Assembly (NCBI GenBank): GCA_021018815.1
Contig: JAITYX010000046.1
Coordinates: 1,144,001-1,208,000, forward strand
Source: Talinum fruticosum
Lineage: Eukaryota; Streptophyta; Magnoliopsida; Caryophyllales; Talinaceae
DNA length: 64,000 bases
Reading direction: 5' to 3'
Shown piece after piece: positions 47,012-59,430 of the stretch (within the stretch, counting starts at the first letter, position 1; every line of letters starts with the position of its first letter). The notes under the pieces were generated by a model, which had not been told where the DNA came from, made no database searches, and saw nothing but the letters and a program-made list of their open reading frames with translations. The translations under genes were made by a program, and so were the position numbers.

Positions 47012-48665
47012 CACTACTACAAAAACATAATATAGCGACGGAAATTAGCAACGGAATAATGTAAGTCGCAAATAAGCGACTGAAATACGACTGGAAACCG
47101 GCATGTGTCAGATAAAATCAACTAACGACGGACAAAATATTTGTCGCTATTTTACCAATTAGCGACTGGACCTAGTGACGGAAATGAGATAATTAGCGAC
47201 GAAGTTTTCAAATAAATTTTTAAATTTTTTCAAAAAAGTTTTCAATTAGCAACAAAATCAGTTCGTCACTGATTCCTCTAATTGATCATTTTTAAATTTT
47301 TTTGATTAGCTACGGAATCAGTCCATCGCTAATTTGGTTGCTAAGTACTAATTTTAAAATTTTTAATTAGCTAACGGAATTATTCATCACTCGATTCCAT
47401 CACTAAATATGCAACGGAATTAGTCCGTCGCCGATTCCGTCACTAATTAAAATTTTTTATATTTTCTAATTTGGCGGGCTATTTAAATTTTTTTAAAATT
47501 TAATTTCTTAAAATTTAAATTAGCGACGGAATTAGTCGGCCGCTAATTCCGTCGTTAATTCAAAATTTTCAAAATTTTAATTTTGTAGCTAATTTTAATT
47601 TTTTTAAAATGTACAAAATTTTTCAAATTTTTGGTTAGCGACGGAACAATCCATCGCTGATTCTGTCGCTAACTCAAAATTTGAAAAATTTTAAATTGGC
47701 GAGCTATTTGGAAATTATAAAATTTTCAACTTTTTAATTAGCGATGGACTCGATCCGTCGCCGAGTCCGTCACAAATTCCGTTGCTATATTGGAAATAAA
47801 ACCCCGACTTCGACGACTACGAGAATACAACAACGAGAGAAAGAATGAGAATTAGAGAGAAGTGAGAGTGCGAGAGAGAAAGAGGCCCTAGACCTTTCCA
47901 CCTTTTGCAACCGTCCATCGTCGTCGTTCGCCGCTACTGCCGCCGTGAACGCTATCGGCTAATCACCTTCAACCACTTGTAGGTATGCTTTCTCTATCCT
48001 CCCTCATTGTTGATTGTATTTAGAGTTTAGTTTATTTAGTATAAAATTTGAGATTTTAGAGAATTTGATGCAATTCATTTTGATAGCCATGGTTGGAATG
48101 AAATTGATGTAGAAGGTGAAGATAATGCGGAAGAGTGAGAAGAAGAGCAACAGGAAGATGAAGAGGAGATGGATCCCTAATTGATGATGAGCATAACTTG
48201 TGTTTGTAAACAATGTAATACACTTAATTTTTTTTTGAATTAGTTTTTGTGGTGGTTGGTGAATTGAAGTTGGATTATTTTTGAGTTTTGTGTTTGAATA
48301 TGGCAATGGACTTTCCCAAATATATGCTGTAAATATGATTTAAGTATGTTCATCATGTCATTGTGATATATGTCATGGATTTGGATTTGTATTTTGTTCT
48401 AGCGTTTTTTATTAAGCACTCGAAAACAAGCACAATTGTTGAATTTTTTAAAAAATTGGCGATTAAATAGCTATGGAACCGACAATTCGTCGCTAATTTT
48501 GCTAGCTATGGAATCATATTCCATCGCTTCAGCGACAGAATCGCTGATATTTAGCGACGCGAAAAATAGTGACGGAATTTTTCGTCGTAAATTTCAGTCG
48601 CCAATTGTGAAATTCCGTCGATAAATTATATTTTTCCATCGCTATATGGCGAGTTTCTAGTAATG
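47012..48665. mobile_element. Non-autonomous CACTA (En/Spm-type) DNA transposon
   Basis: Left end cactactacaaaaacataat then atagcgacgg; right end, reverse complemented, cattactagaaactcgccat then atagcgatgg. A 3-base duplication tta flanks it (47009-47011, 48666-48668). Both ends hold many copies of tagcgacgga in both orientations (47034-47780 and 48450-48640), the subterminal repeats to which CACTA transposases bind. The middle (47790-48430) is different: a GA-rich stretch, a GC-rich patch (47900-47990) and a short acidic reading frame (about 48110-48180; EEEQQEDEEEMDP then stop), perhaps the tail of a lost transposase or captured gene. No transposase domain. Confidence 0.85.
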
Positions 48666-48668
48666 TTA

Positions 48669-49305
48669 ACACACGAGGCCTCCAATGGGAGTGTGGAAAA
48701 GAGTCCATCTAAATATAAATAAAGGAAAACGGTAACCTCTATTCCTGGAGATGTCACCGAAATGCATGAAAAGAAAAGGAGGCTCTGGTGAAAATGAGCA
48801 TATTTTAAGCCCTCAATAGTCTCCAAGACACATCACTTCGATTAAGACCGGACATGAAAGACTTCGAACAGTATATAAAGAATAAATGATAATTGAATAC
48901 TCAGGTATGAACTAACCCCTTAACTATTTTGATTTAAAATCGTTCATCTAAACTTAGGACTAATTAAGATGCACTCTAAATGAAATTCAAAAGATGATGA
49001 ATAGCATAGTACTCGACCTAAGATTTGAATCTAAAAGATTATCTATCAAAGTCTAAGAAATCATTTCTACTTAGAAAAGTAGAAACTAACCCAATTATTG
49101 AAACTAACTACTTGAATAAGTCACTTAGTTTTTAGAAACTAACAAACTCAGTATGACTCAAAACAAAAAATTTGCCTAAATAATTTCATAATTACTTGTG
49201 TTAATTCCATTATAGCCGATTTATTAAGTTGAATCTAATTACTTCGGCAAACACTTAAATATGTCTAATTAACTCTTTGAACCTATTTCTACTAAGTACA
49301 TTCTC
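48669..49305. other. Spacer, no gene
   Basis: Continues the sequence left of the CACTA element. AT-rich with scattered stops in all frames; no domain seen. Confidence 0.5.
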
Positions 49306-50211
49306 TTTTTTTTTTTTTTGGAATAAAGGTAAGTGATATTTTCATTGCTCCAAAAGTAAGACATAATTACATGAAATCCTAGGCATACCCGTGGGCATTT
49401 CTACAACAAGCTTACGCCGACTCTTTCAGTAGTATATTCACCTTAATACGGACAAGGTATTTGATCCTATATATAATATTCTGTACATTAGGTATCTGAT
49501 CCCAAAATTTGACATTGTTTCTAGCTTGGTACACCATGCACATTGTAGCGCATAGTGCACATCTCATTATTCTTTCTCTTGGTGTTTTGCCCTTAACCTT
49601 CTTTGCAAACCAGCTCAATTCATGTTGCTAGGTCCAGCTTCCGGGCTTGATCCCCAGCCATTATAGTATATCCACCTATATTTGATTATTAAAATCACAT
49701 TTGAAGAAGAGATGGTTACATGATTCAGTCCCTTTTGAGCATAGCCAGCAACATCCTGGTTGTTGGTGCAGGAAATGACTTTTTCTTTCCTTGGTCCATA
49801 GTCTCCCATGAGTAGTAATCTAAGTTATGAATGTATGTCTATTCGTGGATAATAGATCCCATACTTGTTGCAGCCCAATGATAAGTTCTCACCCCTTTTT
49901 CACTGTTTTGTATATATCCCCCACTTTGAGCCCGCCAACCTTATTCTCGTTGTTCCATCCAAATGATAACTTTTTCATGCCCTCCCATGAGCTCACATAT
50001 TTCATCCCTCTCTCTAAGTATATTTTTCCAGCCCCAACTATCTTTGCTAGTTGATGATACTTCCCAAACTGTGCCCTTTTGTAGTTGGTAGGCTCTCATC
50101 CACACTCCCTATATACCTCCTTCCTAATTATGCAATTTCCATAATAACCCGATTCTTTGAACTTTGTTGGAACTCAATAACTCCTTGAAATTAAGTCCTC
50201 CCTCCTGGTAA
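49306..50211 (-). mobile_element. LINE-2, 3' part, left of the Tat-2 insertion
   Basis: T run 49306-49319 is the poly(A) tail of a minus-strand LINE. Then, in minus order toward the tail: EGGLNFKEL... near 50200, a Cys-bearing zf-RVT-like piece (49809-49615), and 49618-49412 WFAKKVKGKTPRERIMRCALCATMCMVYQARNN, the LINE ORF2 C-terminal block. Stops and frame changes throughout. The ORF continues at 63960-64000 on the other side of Tat-2. Confidence 0.75.
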
Positions 50212-50216
50212 CCCCT

Positions 50217-51478
50217 TGTAGGAACCACGACTGGCCGGGGCCCGCTGAGCTTCCCCACTATGTGTTGGGTCTCTTTTTAAAAATTAATTTCGAAAATGGT
50301 TTTAGAAAGTCGATTTTGGAATGTAGGGATGAACCTTTTCATTAAGATTTCGAGGTTTTATTAAATCGACTTAAAGCAAGTTGAGTAAAATTGAATGGCG
50401 GTTTTATTAACCATTTTATTTTAGTAATTATTTTTTGAAGTCATGGGATATTATTTCTTAACCGGAAGATAAATAAAATTAGGGTTTCTAAATCTGCCGT
50501 GAGGCTTTAGGGCCGGACCGGTGAGAAAACATCCATGTGGACCAAAGCCACCATCGCTGACCCCACGATGTTGGCTGAAGCCAGCACGTAGGGGTTGGCC
50601 TGCACCGGCCGTGAGGCAATGTCCGAGAGATCAGCCTTGGGCTCTTACCCCGGCTGGCTGATCGGGAGCTCTAAAATTTTTATCCCGCATTCGAAAAAGC
50701 CAAGATGCAATTGAATAGCAATAAAGCAAAAGTAAGAGTCGCCAATAAGTTTTTATGAAAGAAAAACTAAAAGAAACAAAAATAAAGATTTGCTCTCTCA
50801 ATCTTAGTATGGGAAAACTAAGATCAAAACAAGGTTTAAAATGATTCCATCGATCTTTGAACCGAGAATTGGATTAGGGGGCAAGGGTACGAGACCTAGG
50901 GACAAACACTTTCGTTTCGCCCTCCGAAGACAACCATTACTAGTTCGAGTAGTGAATTAAAATAATGTAATACGAGAAAGCAAGCAACATGCAATGGGAC
51001 TTAAAGCAACCAACACAATAATAAAGGAAAGCGATAAAAGCGAAAGTAAAGAAAGCGGTAAAGAAAGTAAAAGCAAAAAAGAAAGAAAAGCGGAAATCAA
51101 AAGAGATTACATCCGTCGAGGAGGAATTCAAAGCGATACATCTCGAATCCACAATATGGAAAGAGATAAATAAAAAATATAAATAAAATAAACCGTTTTG
51201 AAAACTGGATCTCCGCCTCGGGTTGTCCCACTCGCTGATCCGGATCTCAAATCTGGATCTCCGATGCGACGGTGGAGAATTGAAAGGGGATTTTTGTGAT
51301 TTTTGTTTGAGATAGGTAGGCAGATGTGTGACTAATGTAGTTTTGGGATCGGATGTATGGAGTATGATGGAAGTAGTGAAGGAATAGGCTGAAAAGGGAC
51401 CAAGAGATCAAAATACATAATGGAGTATTCAGTAGCTCTTAGGCGAATTTTAGTAGAGTAACATTGAGGGTTGAGCCT
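50217..51478 (-). repeat. 3' LTR of Tat-2, truncated
   Basis: Left edge tgtaggaaccacg. Aligns with 62019-63155 and with the left part of the Tat-1 5' LTR up to gggttgagcc (51478), where likeness to the LTR stops and leader sequence begins. Confidence 0.8.
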
Positions 51479-51752
51479 ACTACAAAACCAGTTGGGAGGA
51501 GGTACCGTTTCCTTTGCAATCAAGCCTAGTTGGGCCCGTCTAAAGAAACCAAGTGGGAGCCTCTCTCCGAAAGGGTAAGCATGGGGTATAATAAAGTTTT
51601 CCAATCGGTCCAAAAATAGCATTTAAACTAGTTCAAAGGTTGCTAAATGCGGGATGTCTAATGCAAGAACATTAGGATGTCTAATGCAAGCACATCATTA
51701 AAACTCACAACTTAAATTTTCAAGTTTCGCCCTCTTAATACATGATTTATCC
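51479..51752 (-). other. Tat-2 leader fragment
   Basis: Matches the Tat-1 leader (24100-24335), for example aaaactcac, ttcaagttt and ccctcttaata. A short local duplication of ggatgtctaatgcaag occurs at 51652 and 51675. Confidence 0.75.
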
Positions 51753-51767
51753 CTAGTGGAGTCGCCA
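51753..51767 (-). other. Primer binding site of Tat-2, tRNA-Arg type
   Basis: Minus strand reads TGGCGACTCCACTAG starting one base inside the LTR edge, the tRNA-Arg-type site common in Tat/Ogre elements. Confidence 0.75.
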
Positions 51768-51768
51768 C

Positions 51769-51884
51769 TATAGAAACCACGGCCGGCCGGGGCCCACTAA
51801 GCTTCCCTACTATGTGTCGGGTCTCTTTTTCAAAGATTGATTTTGAAGATGGTTTTAGAAATTCGAATTTTGGAAGGTGGGGAT
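51769..51884 (-). repeat. 5' LTR of Tat-2, part left of Sire-2
   Basis: Aligns with 50217-50335. The last bases gggat (51880-51884) are the left copy of the Sire-2 target duplication. Confidence 0.85.
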
Positions 51885-53485
51885 TGAAGGTTTGCTCGGG
51901 GAGAGTCCGAGTCACCCTAGAGGGGGTGAATAGGGTGATGGAGGATTTTCATGAAGATTGAGCTCTTTTGCCAACGTAGAGACAGAAACAAATTCCGAGT
52001 CTAAAATAAGGTTAGAAAAGTATGAGCTCGTAATCTCAGAAAAAGTAAGGAAGCGGATTCAAGGTGCGATCGAGTATGTCCGAGTCTAGAATGAACTCGG
52101 AAAGTAAATACACAGATATTACGTGAAAACCCTCCTGGGGCGTAAAACCACGGACCGTGCTAATCCAAGCACGAAGTCAAATCCACTATTTTGAGTCCAC
52201 AAAATACCGTAGACTAACCGAACCCGAGTTGCTCCCTTCGACAACTCTTTACAAGTTTTTCCTAGACTCGAAGTTCCCTTATCTCGATCTAGTACTTCCT
52301 AGCTGAGATAACCCTTACAGTTAGGGACAACTAAGCTGAGTTAACCTTTACAGCTCAGTCAAGGGACTTTACTTAGAAAGTAAAAAGAAAGTGATTGTAA
52401 CGAACTACAAGACCTTACAACTCGGAATATAATGAATTACAGAGTGGGAGTTGTAAGTAGAAGATTGAAAGTGAATACAATGACTTTTTCTCAAGTATGT
52501 ATTAACAATAGATTCAGCAATCTTCAAGGCTTGAGAGTTGGCTTCTATTTATAGATGACCAGGCAGCATAGCCGTTGAGTCCATCTTCCGACCGAGAGTC
52601 CTTTGTGACCGTTGTTAAGGACTTTCCGAGTCACTCAGAAAGTATCCGTTGTGATATGACCATTGGGCAACGGTTCTTAACTCTTTGGAAGTCCCAAAAC
52701 CACCGACGGTGTCTTGAAGGATAAGGTGGAAACCACCGTTAAGCTTGGCGTTTCAGTTTTCCATATTTGGAAATAGACGACCTCGACACAATCTTCTAGG
52801 GCTAGGTCGAGAAGGGGAAAAGCAATGTCCGCTAGTGATTTTACGTCTTGAAGCCGATTACTTTTGTATTTCAAAAGTGTATCCTCGTTTGAATAACCTA
52901 CAAAAGTAAATCAAATTGGTTCTCAAAGTATAAAATACTTTGGTCCAAGATTAGACACGAGATAATAATATAATTAAGATAATTGACTGACTAATTATCC
53001 GAGTCGGAAAAGGAATGGAATTTTCCGAGTCTAATATCCATGAAACTCAAAATTCCATCCGAGTTAGTCTAAGCGAGAATCAAGTTATACAACGAATATC
53101 AGAATGAAACAAACTTGATCTAGACTAAGCATGGTTCGGACTAGAAGCGCCGACTACAACAAAATAGGACTTATAACATGAAGTCAAACCTAAGTGCGGT
53201 TAAGCGAAATACTAGTCACTTCAACATGCGATAAATCTAAGTGATGAGGGACTCGAACCGAGTGAGACAGCGTGAGTGTATATCTCGTTTTCCGAGTCAC
53301 TTAGAGACAAGCAAGAAATACATGAAGTCAATGTCATATCACTTAGAGAAAAATACTATATCACTAAGAAAAGTTTCTAAGGTACAGAGAATGCCTTGGA
53401 ATCAAAACTCTATAAGTGAGAAATTCTTATACCCGATTCCTTTGTTAGAACTCAAAATTGTGCCTGAGTAAAGTCCGAGTCTTCA
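51885..53485 (-). repeat. 3' LTR of Sire-2
   Basis: 1601 bases, tgaaggtttg at the left, gtcttca at the right. TATA box (minus) at 52545-52553. The gagtcaccctagagggggtg block matches the Sire-1 LTR end reversed. Confidence 0.9.
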
Positions 53486-53503
53486 ATATCCCCTTTTGAT
53501 GAA
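53486..53503 (-). other. Polypurine tract of Sire-2
   Basis: Minus strand reads CATCAAAAGGGGATAT, next to the 3' LTR start, matching that of Sire-1. Confidence 0.75.
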
Positions 53504-53764
53504 AGGCCTTCCGTACTTAGACATAAACTTTGTTAGTGATAAAGATCTCGCTTTTGAATACTTACGCATGAAATCGGATAAGTAAAGCAAGCTTAATGTA
53601 TCGGATAATAAAGAATATATGCTTAGCAATGAAATAATGTTAACTCGTAAATGGTTGCAATAATCAATAATCACAGAGAAAATTGAAGAGAAAGCATTAA
53701 TTCATTGAAATTAAAGAGAGTACACGAGATGAAGAAACTCCCCTAAACAAGACAACAAATTTTC

Positions 53765-55500
53765 TATCTATATTCTCCCCCATGCCTTTCAAGCAAAAAC
53801 AAAAAATAGGAAGAATACAGCAAGTAGTACATATTTGATGTCCGAACAAAAGAAAAATTTTCGTAAAGAAGAAGAATCGCGCAGACTGTGGAATTGTGAC
53901 ACGAGTGCATAGCGCCTACTAGGGAGAGGGGGATGTCCGGGTGGAAGAGGAGGGATAAGAGGTACGCCGGCGCTGGTAGGATCTTGAAGATGTGCTTGAG
54001 CGCGGCGGAGGGAGGACCGGGATTGCCGTCAAGGGCTCGGCTCCGAGTGGCCGACCCGGAACAAGAGGATCTAGAGGTTCCTCCCTGTGGACCTCGGTAG
54101 GCTGGAGGGGTCCGCTCGGCTTGACCCGCTGCCTTAGTGCTTGGAGCGAGTAAGGTCTTTCGACCCACTCGGATCGTTGTCCGAGCCGAGTACTGCCATT
54201 TGAGCTTGAGGAGCAGCTTCACCCTCAGCTGTCTTTCCTCCTTCTTCTTTGTGAGCCTCCCTTGCCCGGAAGGAGCCGCCTCAACCACAGGCTCCTCGGC
54301 ATCCGCTTCTTCTTTGTCCGCTTCTTCTTCCTCCCCGCTTTCTAAGGAGGTCATAGCCGAGCTCGACGATGCTTCGAAGTGTTGAGTCACCACGGTCCCG
54401 AGCCGCCTTGGACCTTCTCTCCCGGAGGAGCTCCATTTGTTCAATCAACTTTCCTTTCTCTTTTTTCGGTTTGTCGGTCCTTCCATAGGTTATTTTCTCA
54501 CCGAATAACGGCCTTCCCGATAATATCCATAAACGACTTGTTTTTGGTAGACTAGCTCCTTTTGCTCCATCACCAAGCCCTTCATCTCAAGAACCAATTC
54601 TTGCTGCTCTCGAATTTGGGACTAGTCTGTTTTTGGTTGATGGTCATAGATCGATAGACAGTCCTGAATGATCGGAGCAAGTCCTTCATTTCGAGGACAC
54701 GGAATTAATTTTGTCCAGAAAGCGTAGGACAAAATGGGTGAGAGGGACTGAGTGACACTCGAGGTGGAAGCACCACCAGGTGGGGCAGGAGAGAGAGAGA
54801 GAGGGGTTTCTTCTCGAGTCCGAGGCGAAGAAGGGGGCCTCAGCTCCGAGTTGTGTACCCGGATACCAGGTTGAGTTTCCCGATACCCGTACCCTCGAAG
54901 TTCCTTTTTACCGACCACAACGGCAGCCTCGTAAGTAGAGTTAGGGTTTGAGGGGAGAGGAAATTTAAATTGTTTAAAAACAAAGGTGAGAAGAGCACCG
55001 AAGGGAAGAGGGGTGTTCTTCTTATTTTGGAGTTGAGTTGGCACGATTGCCATCTACTCAATGATAGAATGTCAAAAAGGGCTTTTAAGTGCTTGGAGTT
55101 GGGGTTCTCCTTGCTGGAATGCTGAGAGAAAAAGGTTCTCATCAGCGAGAAGCACAAAAGGCGTGCTTCGACTTCAACCGGGTCATTGAAATTTTTTCGT
55201 AACTCAGGGAACTCTTTGGCAAATTTTTCAAAGAAGTCATCAGTGACTTCGAGTAAATGTAATGGGGTTGCTGTTCAAGAAAAGAGAAGAAACCTTGAAC
55301 AGGCAAGTGGAGGAGAGAGGTGTTTATGCGAACGAGTAACGTTCCGAACCCCGGAGGTTAGAACACCTTCAGAGTGAGTGAGGTGAGTGTAAAACTCGAA
55401 ACGAGTTCGGGGTAAATGAACTCACTGAAACAAAGAAAATTGTAAACACCGGTAGTTTGAATGTGGGGCAACCACGAGAATTTTGTGGTTGGAAAGAACT
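53765..55500 (-). pseudogene. Envelope-like region of Sire-2, broken
   Basis: Counterpart of 39973-41850 in Sire-1. Pieces: 55757-55503, 55157-54840, 55053-54622 and a final 226-residue open stretch 54444-53764 with a Glu-rich acidic block (about residues 36-52) and a Gly/Ser-rich part. Blocks keep the same order as in Sire-1. Frame breaks at about 55180, 54850 and 54500. Possible role as an envelope-like protein is by position only. Confidence 0.6.
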
Positions 55501-55874
55501 TGTCATCCAAGTGTAAGATGTCTGGGTAACAATCGGTTTAGAAGGTGTTGAGCCTTCTTAGCTTTTGGTGCGTGGCTTTTTAGATGAAGAGCCAAGAAAG
55601 TCGGGATGATTACCTCTCTTAGGTATTTTGTGAGGAAGAGTAGAAAAGAATAAAACTTTGAGGAAGAGAAGAGAAGAGAGTAGGTCACCGAGAGTGAAAG
55701 AAAAGGAGTAGAGGAAAGAGTTGAGAGCGAGTTGAGCTTACTTGAGATGAGTTTCACATTGCTTGAAAATGTCCAGAGACCACTGTAGACGTAGAAATTT
55801 TCCGCGAGAAGTTTTGCTTATGAGAGAGAGAGAGTAAATGAAATGTAAAGTAACAAGACGAAGGTGAATAGGCG

Positions 55875-55883
55875 CTATTTATA
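55875..55883 (-). promoter_or_regulatory. Internal TATA box before the envelope-like region of Sire-2
   Basis: Minus strand TATAAATAG, followed downstream by a CT-rich stretch (ctctctctc, near 55830). Same place as 39876-39884 in Sire-1. Confidence 0.5.
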
Positions 55884-56039
55884 GAAGAATAATCGTCCGT
55901 TAACTCATCGTTATATATTCGTTCGACTCAGCTCGTCCATCAGTCACCTTGGACCGGTGTGACGGTTCTCTTCTTCAATGGTTAGGATTCTAGCAGTTTG
56001 AAATCCAACGGCTAGCGCTTGATCACGATTCGCGAGAGA

Positions 56040-56431
56040 GCGAGAGAGAGAAAAAGATTTTAAAAAATTATGAAATTCTCCACTTATCTAGAGATAATTC
56101 CAGAGATTTGATGTCCATTTTTCTCAAAAGTCCGAGTCCGACTCAGCTAAGATTTCCGAGTGACTCGAAACTTCACATAAATAATAACTATTGGCTCGGT
56201 ATCACCGAATCAACCGAACTAATGGTTATTAACAATTTGAATGCATATAACTCATAATTATGCAATGAATATTTTCATATAAGAAAGCACACAATTATGC
56301 ATTTAACATACCAAGCTCATTCCGAATAAAACAAAACCGATCTTCACCAAGAGGCTTTGTAATGATATCGCCTAATTGAAGATTAGTAGGAATGAACTCA
56401 AGTTCAATATCACCTTTCTCAGAATGGTCTC
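56040..56431 (-). other. Sire-2 spacer between RNase H and internal promoter
   Basis: Non-coding; a GA run at 56037-56052 and AT-rich sequence. It corresponds to 39480-39870 of Sire-1. Confidence 0.5.
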
Positions 56432-57830
56432 TTAAGAAATGATACCCGACCTCAATATGTTTTGTCTTTGAGTGCTAAAATGGATTCTTTGTGATGCCGA
56501 TTGCACTCGATTATCACACTTGATTGGAATTGATTTAAAAGAAAGTCCAAGATCTCTCAAGTGTTGCTTTATCCATAAAATCTGGGTGCAACATGCTCCA
56601 ACTTCTATATACTCAGCTTCAGCAGTTGATAGAGCTATTAAGTTTTGCTTCTTTGAGTGCCAAGATATTAGGGATTGACCCGAAATTGGCAAGCTCCTGA
56701 AGTGTTTTTTCTATCAACTTTGTATCCGAGTGTAATCCACATCCGAATATCCAGTGAGGTTCGGTTCCGAGTCTCTTAAGTACCATAGACCTAAGTTCCG
56801 AGTTCTCGCAAGATATCTGAATATTCTCTTCACCGCAGTGAGATGTGATTCTTTTGGATTAGCTTGGAATCTTGCGCATAAACAAACACCGAACATTATA
56901 TCCGGCCGGCTGGAAGTAAGATATAGCAAAGATCCAATCATACCTCGATAGAGTTTCGATTTATTGCTTTACCTTTCTCGTCCGAGTCAAGTTTTATACT
57001 CGCTTGCTCATGGGTGTAGATGCGTGTTTTACATCTTGGAGTTTATATTTCTTCAGCAGCTCCTTGGTATACTTTGATTGATGGACATAGATTCCATCTT
57101 TGTCTTGTTTGATTTGTAAACCAAGGAAGAAATTGAGTTCTCCCATCATACTCATTTGAAATTCCTGACTCATTAACTTAGAAAATTCTCGACACGTAAA
57201 TTCATTAGTAGCTCCAAAAATAATATCATCAACATTGATTTGAACAATAAGGAAATCTTTCCCCTTGGTTTTTATAAAGAGAGTCTTGTGGATTTGACCT
57301 CTTCTAAAATCATTTTGAACCAAGAAATTGCTCGAGTCTTTCATACCAAGCTCTGGGAGCTTATCTAAGACCATAAAGAGATTTTTGGACTTTGAAAACA
57401 TAATCTGGAAACTCGAGTTTTCAAAACTAGGAGGTCTGCTCGACATGGACTTCCTCTTCAATAAAACCATTGAAAAATGCACACTTAACATCCATTTCAT
57501 ACAATTTAATAGACATGCTGGATGCAAATGCCAACAATATTCTAATAGCTTTAATTCTGCAACAGGTGCAAAGGTTTCCCATAATCAATCCCTTCTTCTT
57601 GATTGTAACCTTGAGCCATAAGTCTAGCCTTGTTTCTGATTACCACCCCACCTTCATCCAGCTTGTTTTTGAAAACCCATTTGGTTCCTATGACTGGGTG
57701 GTCGAAGGTCGTTTGGTCGAGTCCGGACTTGGTTTCTTTCAAATTGATTGAGTTCTTCTTGCATGGCCTCTACCCATTCAGGTTCATTTAGGGCCTCTAG
57801 TGCATTTCTGGGTTCGAGTTAATGAAATGA
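56432..57830 (-). pseudogene. Sire-2 reverse transcriptase and RNase H, frameshifted
   Basis: RNase H 56692-56432 (LISWHSKKQNLIALSTAEAEYIEVGACC) and 56941-56714 (SRPDIMFGVCLCARFQANPK). Reverse transcriptase 57527-56994 (FFLGLQIKQDKDGIYVHQSKY) with NVDD at 57225-57236 where YVDD is expected; the two Asp are kept. N-terminal part 57742-57551 (VFKNKLDEGGVVIRNKARLMAQGYNQEEGIDY). At about 57331-57340 the sequence has ctcgag where Sire-1 has ctgag, and the frame shifts. Confidence 0.9.
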
Positions 57831-58300
57831 ATGCAGTGAATGCACATAGATTTTGAAGAGAGGAACGAGTTCTTACCCCACTGTTGATATTGGATAGTAT
57901 GTTTTCTAGTGGATGACTAGAAGTGAACTTGAATGCTCTACCTGTTCTCCGATTCACAAGATTTGTGGGCTGAGCTACCTTATCTTCGAAGCTTGTTCCG
58001 AGTGATCTTCTTCATTAGCTTGTTCGTTCGAGCAGGCTCTTGAATTGTCTCATTCCGAGTCACTTCGTTTTGAGTGACTTCATTCCGAGCCTGGTTGAGC
58101 TTGAGTCTTATGTTCATCATTATCATCTTCTCTGCTGAGCTTTAAGTCCGAGTATAAAGACTCACTTGGTTTCTCCTGTCTCATCTCATCAAACACAATG
58201 TGGATGCTTTCTTCCACTTTGTGAGTTCTCTTATTAAAAATGCGATAAGCTTTGCTATGAGATGAATAACCCAGAAAAATACCTTCATCTCGACCGAGCA
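57831..58300 (-). other. Sire-2 integrase C-terminal linker
   Basis: Linker between integrase and reverse transcriptase, rich in Glu, Ser and Gln codons. The piece 58304-58080 reads GIFLGYSSHSKAYRIFNKRTHKVEESIHIVFDE, the usual Copia block after integrase. Confidence 0.7.
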
Positions 58301-59430
58301 TCAAACTTGGTCACGTGATCCTTACCATTATTGTGAACGAAACACTTACATCCAAATGATCCGAAATAGGAAATATTTGGTTTCTTCCCTTTGCAGAGCT
58401 CATAAGGTGTTTTCTTCAGAATGGGTCCGATGAGGCATCTATTTAGAGTGTAGTTAGTCTGTGTTGATCGCCTCGGCCCGTAAATAGTAAGGTAATTTGT
58501 GCTCAATCATCATTGTCCTTGCTATTTCTTCAAGAGTTCTGTTCTTTCTCTCCACTACTCCATTTTGTTGAGGAGTTCGGGAGTTGAGAAGTTGTGAGAG
58601 ATTCCATTCTTATCGCAAAACTCGAGAATTCTCAGTAATCAAACTCTCTTTCATGGTCGGTTCGATTCTCTCGAATCCGAGTTTGCGGATCAACTTGGAT
58701 TTTTCTGCAGAGCTTGCTGAACTCCTTGAATGCTTCATTTTTGTGCTTAAGAAAACACACCCAGGTAAATCATGAATAATCATCAATAATAACAAATATA
58801 TATGATTTACCTCCGAGACTCTTAACCGGGATTTCACCACATAAATCCATATATAGTAGCTCAAGCACTTTGGATGTGGAAACCGTCTTCGAGAGATTTG
58901 AATGAAGATCTGACTTGTTTCCCTCTTGTGCAACCTTCACAAACTTTATCTTTCTCAAAAGCACGATTAGGTCAACCCCTAACCAAACCATGAGATGCCA
59001 ATTTCTTGATAGTATGCATGCTAATATGGCCTAATCTATGATGCCATGACCATGAGTTATCATGAAGAGATGCTTTTAAGGAAGATAAATTTTGAATCGG
59101 GTCAAAAAGAGGAATAACATAAGTGTTACCTGATCTTTTACCCGAAAGCTTGATCTCCTTTGTGGTATCATCGAAATGTAACAATTGGTCCGAGTAAATC
59201 TTACCTCTTGACCTTTATCACATAATTGAGAGATGTTGAGCGGATTGTACTTTAATCCTTTAACAAGATAAACCGGGCTGACCAGATTGCTTCCCATTCC
59301 AATCTTACCTATCCCAATTATCTTCCCCTTGCTATCATCCCCAAAGGTGACTTTTCCTCCTTTGTACTTTTCTAGTTCAAAAAGAGTCCCGAGTCTCCGA
59401 CATGTGGCGTGAGCATCCACCGTCTAGGCG
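58285..59430 (-). pseudogene. Sire-2 protease and integrase, broken
   Basis: Protease site at about 59430-59400 reads LDGGCSRHM; the Ser of D-S-G is a Gly (Asp at 59422-59424). Then LVKGLKYNPLNISQLCDKGQEVRF (59420-59076 frame), the zinc domain (WHHRLGHISMHTIKKLASHGLVRG, 59184-58972) and the core (LLYMDLCGE, then SYIFVIIDDYS; 58991-58770). The second Asp (near 58655) and the Glu (near 58540) are present in other frames. 58506-58285 holds TLNRCLIGPILKKTPYELCK. Confidence 0.85.

Noticed and set aside
46649..49305. Possible host gene between Sire-1 and LINE-2
   Set aside because: Apart from the CACTA element, no frame longer than about 70 codons, no domain and no splice pattern that I could support.
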